NCBI GenBank assembly: GCA_051006515.1
Contig: JBPCTD010000003.1
Location: forward strand, 1 to 5,793
Source of the DNA: ZLKRG08 sp051006515
GTDB taxonomy: Bacteria > Actinomycetota > Actinomycetes > Nanopelagicales > Nanopelagicaceae
DNA: 5,793 nucleotides
Direction of reading: 5' to 3'
Shown piece after piece: positions 3,548 through 5,793 of the stretch. Position numbers and translations under genes: made by a program. The notes under the pieces are model-generated. The model was not told the origin of the DNA. It ran no database searches and saw only the letters and a program-made list of their open reading frames with translations. The number at the start of each line of letters is the position of its first letter. The stretch's first letter is position 1.

Positions 3548-4801
3548 ATGGCCAAGGTCGCCATTGTTGGTTCCGGAGTTTCGGGGCTTACTGCCGCATA
3601 CCTTCTTAAAGACATCCACGAAGTAACAATCTTCGAATCAGATGATCGCTTTGGTGGCCATGCCCATACACACGAAATCACAGAAGCAGATAGTTCTATT
3701 CAAAATGTAGATTCGGGTTTTATTGTTCATAACGAACGCACCTATCCAAATCTACTTCGAATTTTTAAAGAACTTGGTATTAAAACTCAAGATACTGAGA
3801 TGAGTATGAGCATTAATTGCAAAGGATGTGGGTTGCAATATGCCGGTGGCCGTGGTGCTAAAGGAATTTTGGCGCAACCACACAGATTGTTAAATCCTAA
3901 ATTTGTAAAGATGTTAATTGAAGTACCGCGCTTCTACAAAGCAGCAGAGAATTTATTACAAAACAAAAATGCCACTCAGATTACTTGGGGAGAGTTTCTA
4001 AAGCAGAATAAATTTAGTGAGTACTTCATCAAACACTATGCAGTGCCGGTAGTTTCTTGCGTCTGGTCATCAGGTGATGGAGATTCACTGCAATATCCAG
4101 CGCGCCACCTCTTTGAATTTTTGCGCAATCACGGAATGTTAGAGCTTGGGAATTCTCCTACTTGGAAGACAGTTGTGGGGGGCTCTAAGAAGTATGTAGA
4201 TGCAATTACCGCACTTTTTCCAAACGCTAAGAAGGCAGAACCGGTAATTAGCATTCGCCGGTTTGATGATCAGGTAGAGATAGTTACAAAAAAGGGCGAA
4301 TATCGCTTTGATTATGTGGTTGTGGCAACACATGCAAACACCGCGCTTAAAATTTTGGTAGATGCCAGCCAATCAGAGGCGGAAAATTTAGCCGCAATGC
4401 CTTATTCCAAGAATCAAACTTGGTTACATACTGATTCAAGCGTGTTACCGAAGCTATCAAGCGCTCGCGCATCATGGAATTACATGATGGATAGCTGCAA
4501 GAGCAACTCCAGTAAAGTTCTAGTTAGTTATTGGATGAATCTTTTGATGAATCTAAAGAGTAATCAGAATTATGTAGTTACTTTAAATGGCCAATCACAG
4601 ATCGATGAAAGAAAAGTTATTGCCAAAATGGAGTACGAACATCCAGTATTTACAATTTCTTCACTGCAAGCAGCTAAGTTTCTAAAGAGCGCTGGTGGGC
4701 CGCGCTTAGCATTTGCCGGCGCGCATTTAGGCTGGGGTTTTCACGAAGATGGAGCGCGTTCTGGCGTAGAAGCCGCTCGTAAATTTGGATCAAATTGGTA
4801 G
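3548..4801 (+). CDS. FAD-dependent oxidoreductase of the lipid-modification cluster (Rv0449c-like)
   Basis: This is a flavoprotein of 417 aa in the amine-oxidase/desaturase-like group found beside DUF1365 and cyclopropane-synthase genes. The N-terminal Rossmann motif is VGSGVSG (7-13), E30 of FESDDRFGGHAH would hold the FAD ribose, and the DRFGGHA segment follows as usual. Further family blocks are DSGFIVHNERTYPNL (55-69), a C91-x2-C94 pair before GLQYAGGRG, VSCVWSSG, and the C-terminal FAD site AFAGAHLGWGFHEDG (388-402). The same gene order occurs in Mycobacterium (Rv0449c-Rv0448c-ufaA1). In alpha-proteobacteria a flavoprotein in a comparable cluster (UfaD) desaturates methylated acyl chains on the way to furan fatty acids; a similar step here is inference. 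ATG 3548 fits the Rossmann start and has AGAGGG or GCAGG upstream. The longer frame from 3446 would overlap the divergent gene. Confidence 0.88.
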   Translation: MAKVAIVGSGVSGLTAAYLLKDIHEVTIFESDDRFGGHAHTHEITEADSSIQNVDSGFIVHNERTYPNLLRIFKELGIKTQDTEMSMSINCKGCGLQYAGGRGAKGILAQPHRLLNPKFVKMLIEVPRFYKAAENLLQNKNATQITWGEFLKQNKFSEYFIKHYAVPVVSCVWSSGDGDSLQYPARHLFEFLRNHGMLELGNSPTWKTVVGGSKKYVDAITALFPNAKKAEPVISIRRFDDQVEIVTKKGEYRFDYVVVATHANTALKILVDASQSEAENLAAMPYSKNQTWLHTDSSVLPKLSSARASWNYMMDSCKSNSSKVLVSYWMNLLMNLKSNQNYVVTLNGQSQIDERKVIAKMEYEHPVFTISSLQAAKFLKSAGGPRLAFAGAHLGWGFHEDGARSGVEAARKFGSNW

Positions 4802-4816
4802 AGATTTGGTAGAGAT
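4795..4816 (+). repeat. 11-bp perfect tandem repeat over the stop codon and next ribosome binding site
   Basis: TTGGTAGAGAT occurs twice with no gap (4795-4805 and 4806-4816). The first copy contains the TAG stop of the FAD gene. The second copy makes up most of the 15-base gap to ATG 4817 and supplies the weak GGTAGAG binding site. It looks like a recent slippage duplication that altered the spacing between the two genes. Confidence 0.75.
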
Positions 4817-5530
4817 ATGGTGAAGTTAGTTAAGGGCAAAGTGCTGCATCAGAGAAGAACTCCATTTGTTCATGGTTTGAAATTCAAAAATTATCTTTGG
4901 CTAATCAATCTAGATGAAGCACTTCCAAATTTCTTAAGCAAGAAAGTGTTAGCAAAAGATCACTTTGGCGGTGAAGCTAAGAACCTAAAAGACGCAGTTG
5001 CGCATTTTGCAGAAAGCCGCAGCGAAAGTGTTAACTCAAGCGATCAAATCTTGATGTTAGCTAGCGCTAGAACCAATAAATATGTATTTAATCCACTTTC
5101 AGTTTATTGGTGCATAAATGAAAATGGAGCTTGCCGATGGGCAATTCTTGAAATACACAATACTTATGGCGACCGCCATGCTCACCTGATCAAACCTGAC
5201 GAAAAAGGCAATGCCATATTAAATAAGGAGTTCTATGTCTCGCCATTTTTCACGATAGAAGGCGAATATAAAGCCCGCGCTTTTTTAGATAAGGAGAAGG
5301 TGGCGGTATCGGTAAATTTATATCAAAATAACGCCTTAGTTTTCACGGCAAGCTTTTCTGGAATACAGCAGGAGGCAAGTATTAAGAATCGGGTAACCGC
5401 ATATCTGCGAACACCATTTTCAACGCTGCAAGCAATGGCCCGAATTCGTGCGCACGGAATCTGGTTGTGGTTAAGACGCTTACCAGTCGTGCAAAGACCA
5501 AACCATCCAAAACAAAGTGGCATGTTATGA
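4817..5530 (+). CDS. DUF1365 family protein (Rv0448c-like)
   Basis: This is a DUF1365 protein of 237 aa, full length for the family. The biochemical role is not firmly established, but the gene nearly always lies between the FAD oxidoreductase and the cyclopropane-synthase-like methyltransferase and is thought to work in the same fatty-acyl modification pathway. Family blocks are KVLHQRRTPFVHGLKFKNY (8-26), DHFGG (48-52), NKYVFNPLSVYWC (87-99), EIHNTYGDRHAHL (112-124), KEFYVSPF (137-144) and the C-terminal IRAHGIWLWLRRLPV (210-224). The conserved His, Asn, Asp and Arg of the middle block may form an active or binding site, though this is unproven. The gene starts 15 bases after the upstream stop and overlaps the next gene by four bases (ATGA), a normal sign of one operon. 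Confidence 0.93.
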   Translation: MVKLVKGKVLHQRRTPFVHGLKFKNYLWLINLDEALPNFLSKKVLAKDHFGGEAKNLKDAVAHFAESRSESVNSSDQILMLASARTNKYVFNPLSVYWCINENGACRWAILEIHNTYGDRHAHLIKPDEKGNAILNKEFYVSPFFTIEGEYKARAFLDKEKVAVSVNLYQNNALVFTASFSGIQQEASIKNRVTAYLRTPFSTLQAMARIRAHGIWLWLRRLPVVQRPNHPKQSGML

Positions 5531-5793
5531 ATCTACGTGCAGCCATAGCTAAGCAATTACTGCGTCGAATCGCACCACATGTGGATGTACAGGTAAAACT
5601 TCCAAATGGTGAAAAACTTGGTCCAACAAAACCAAATTTGCCGACAATGACGATTACCAATGAAAACTTTTTTGTCCGCTTGGGTAATGATTTAAAAATT
5701 GGTTTAGGCGAATCTTTTATGGCCAATGAATGGAACGCAACACCTGATTTAGCAGAAGTATTAACGCCATACGCAGAGAAGTTGTTGCATATT
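5527..5793 (+). CDS. cfa: Cyclopropane-fatty-acid-synthase-like methyltransferase, N-terminal 89 codons (cut by right edge)
   Basis: This is the N-terminal part of a SAM-dependent methyltransferase of the cyclopropane-fatty-acyl-phospholipid synthase family. These enzymes add a methylene or methyl group to the double bond of unsaturated acyl chains in membrane phospholipids. The visible 89 residues are the non-catalytic N-terminal domain: basic helix MNLRAAIAKQLLRRIA, strands VDVQVKLPNGEKLG and TMTITNENFFVRLG, then the diagnostic GLGESFMANEWNATPDLAEV (about 61-80), which matches the usual GLGEAYMxGxW block. The SAM-binding domain lies beyond the window. The ATG overlaps the DUF1365 stop (ATGA), so translation is coupled. 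By order it matches ufaA1, and the product could be a cyclopropane or a mid-chain methyl-branched acid; this fragment cannot decide between them. Confidence 0.88.
   Translation, partial: MNLRAAIAKQLLRRIAPHVDVQVKLPNGEKLGPTKPNLPTMTITNENFFVRLGNDLKIGLGESFMANEWNATPDLAEVLTPYAEKLLHI

Noticed and set aside
4139..4372. 77-codon minus-strand ORF inside the FAD gene
   Set aside because: It is antisense to a well-supported coding frame, with no binding site and no family resemblance.
5382..5726. 114-codon minus-strand ORF
   Set aside because: It is antisense to the DUF1365 3' end and the methyltransferase start, both of which have clear family motifs.
1..5793. Mobile elements, CRISPR arrays or integration sites
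   Set aside because: No transposase, integrase, spaced direct repeats or tRNA-end duplication is visible, and base composition looks even across the window.

Overview
This window is about 5.8 kb of AT-rich, tightly packed bacterial DNA (roughly 40% GC by eye). Gene ends abut or overlap, intergenic gaps are mostly under 100 bp, and several genes appear leaderless. The gene content suggests a small-genome freshwater actinobacterium of the acI / Nanopelagicales type. It carries a heliorhodopsin, an SbtA-like bicarbonate permease, an actinobacterial-style manganese riboswitch, and a lipid cluster in the same order as mycobacterial Rv0449c-Rv0448c-ufaA1. The taxon is inferred; there is no rRNA or marker gene to confirm it.

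Layout, left to right. (1) 1-246, minus: the N-terminal part of an unrecognised membrane protein that runs off the left edge. (2) 337-1302, plus: SbtA-family sodium/bicarbonate permease. (3) 1303-2082, minus: heliorhodopsin with retinal lysine K244 and counterion E112. Its stop codon touches the sbtA stop codon, and a 10-bp inverted repeat spans the junction. (4) 2083-2381: a 299-bp divergent regulatory region with no gene. It holds a nested inverted-repeat structure upstream of heliorhodopsin, three CGCAA repeats, a good sigma70-type promoter (TTGACC-N17-CATAAT) and a yybP-ykoY (Mn2+) riboswitch. (5) 2382-2676, plus: two overlapping small ORFs (33 and 67 codons), each with its own Shine-Dalgarno site, placed where a manganese exporter or TerC gene would normally follow this riboswitch. 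(6) 2669-3468, minus: a two-gene operon of an SRPBCC-fold protein and a small membrane protein with CNIG and FCVAFG motifs, joined by a TAATG stop/start. A 16-bp perfect inverted repeat lies inside the last codons of the membrane gene, at its convergent junction with the small ORFs. (7) 3548-5793, plus: an FAD-dependent oxidoreductase, a DUF1365 protein and the first 89 codons of a cyclopropane-fatty-acid-synthase-like SAM methyltransferase.

How the genes may work together. The right-hand cluster is a known arrangement for modifying fatty-acyl chains already in membrane phospholipids. The SRPBCC and membrane genes share its control region and may be accessory. Heliorhodopsin, bicarbonate uptake, manganese sensing and membrane lipid modification would suit a light- and oxidant-exposed surface-water cell, but that link is inference from proximity. 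The least explained part is the riboswitch followed by two unrecognised small proteins.
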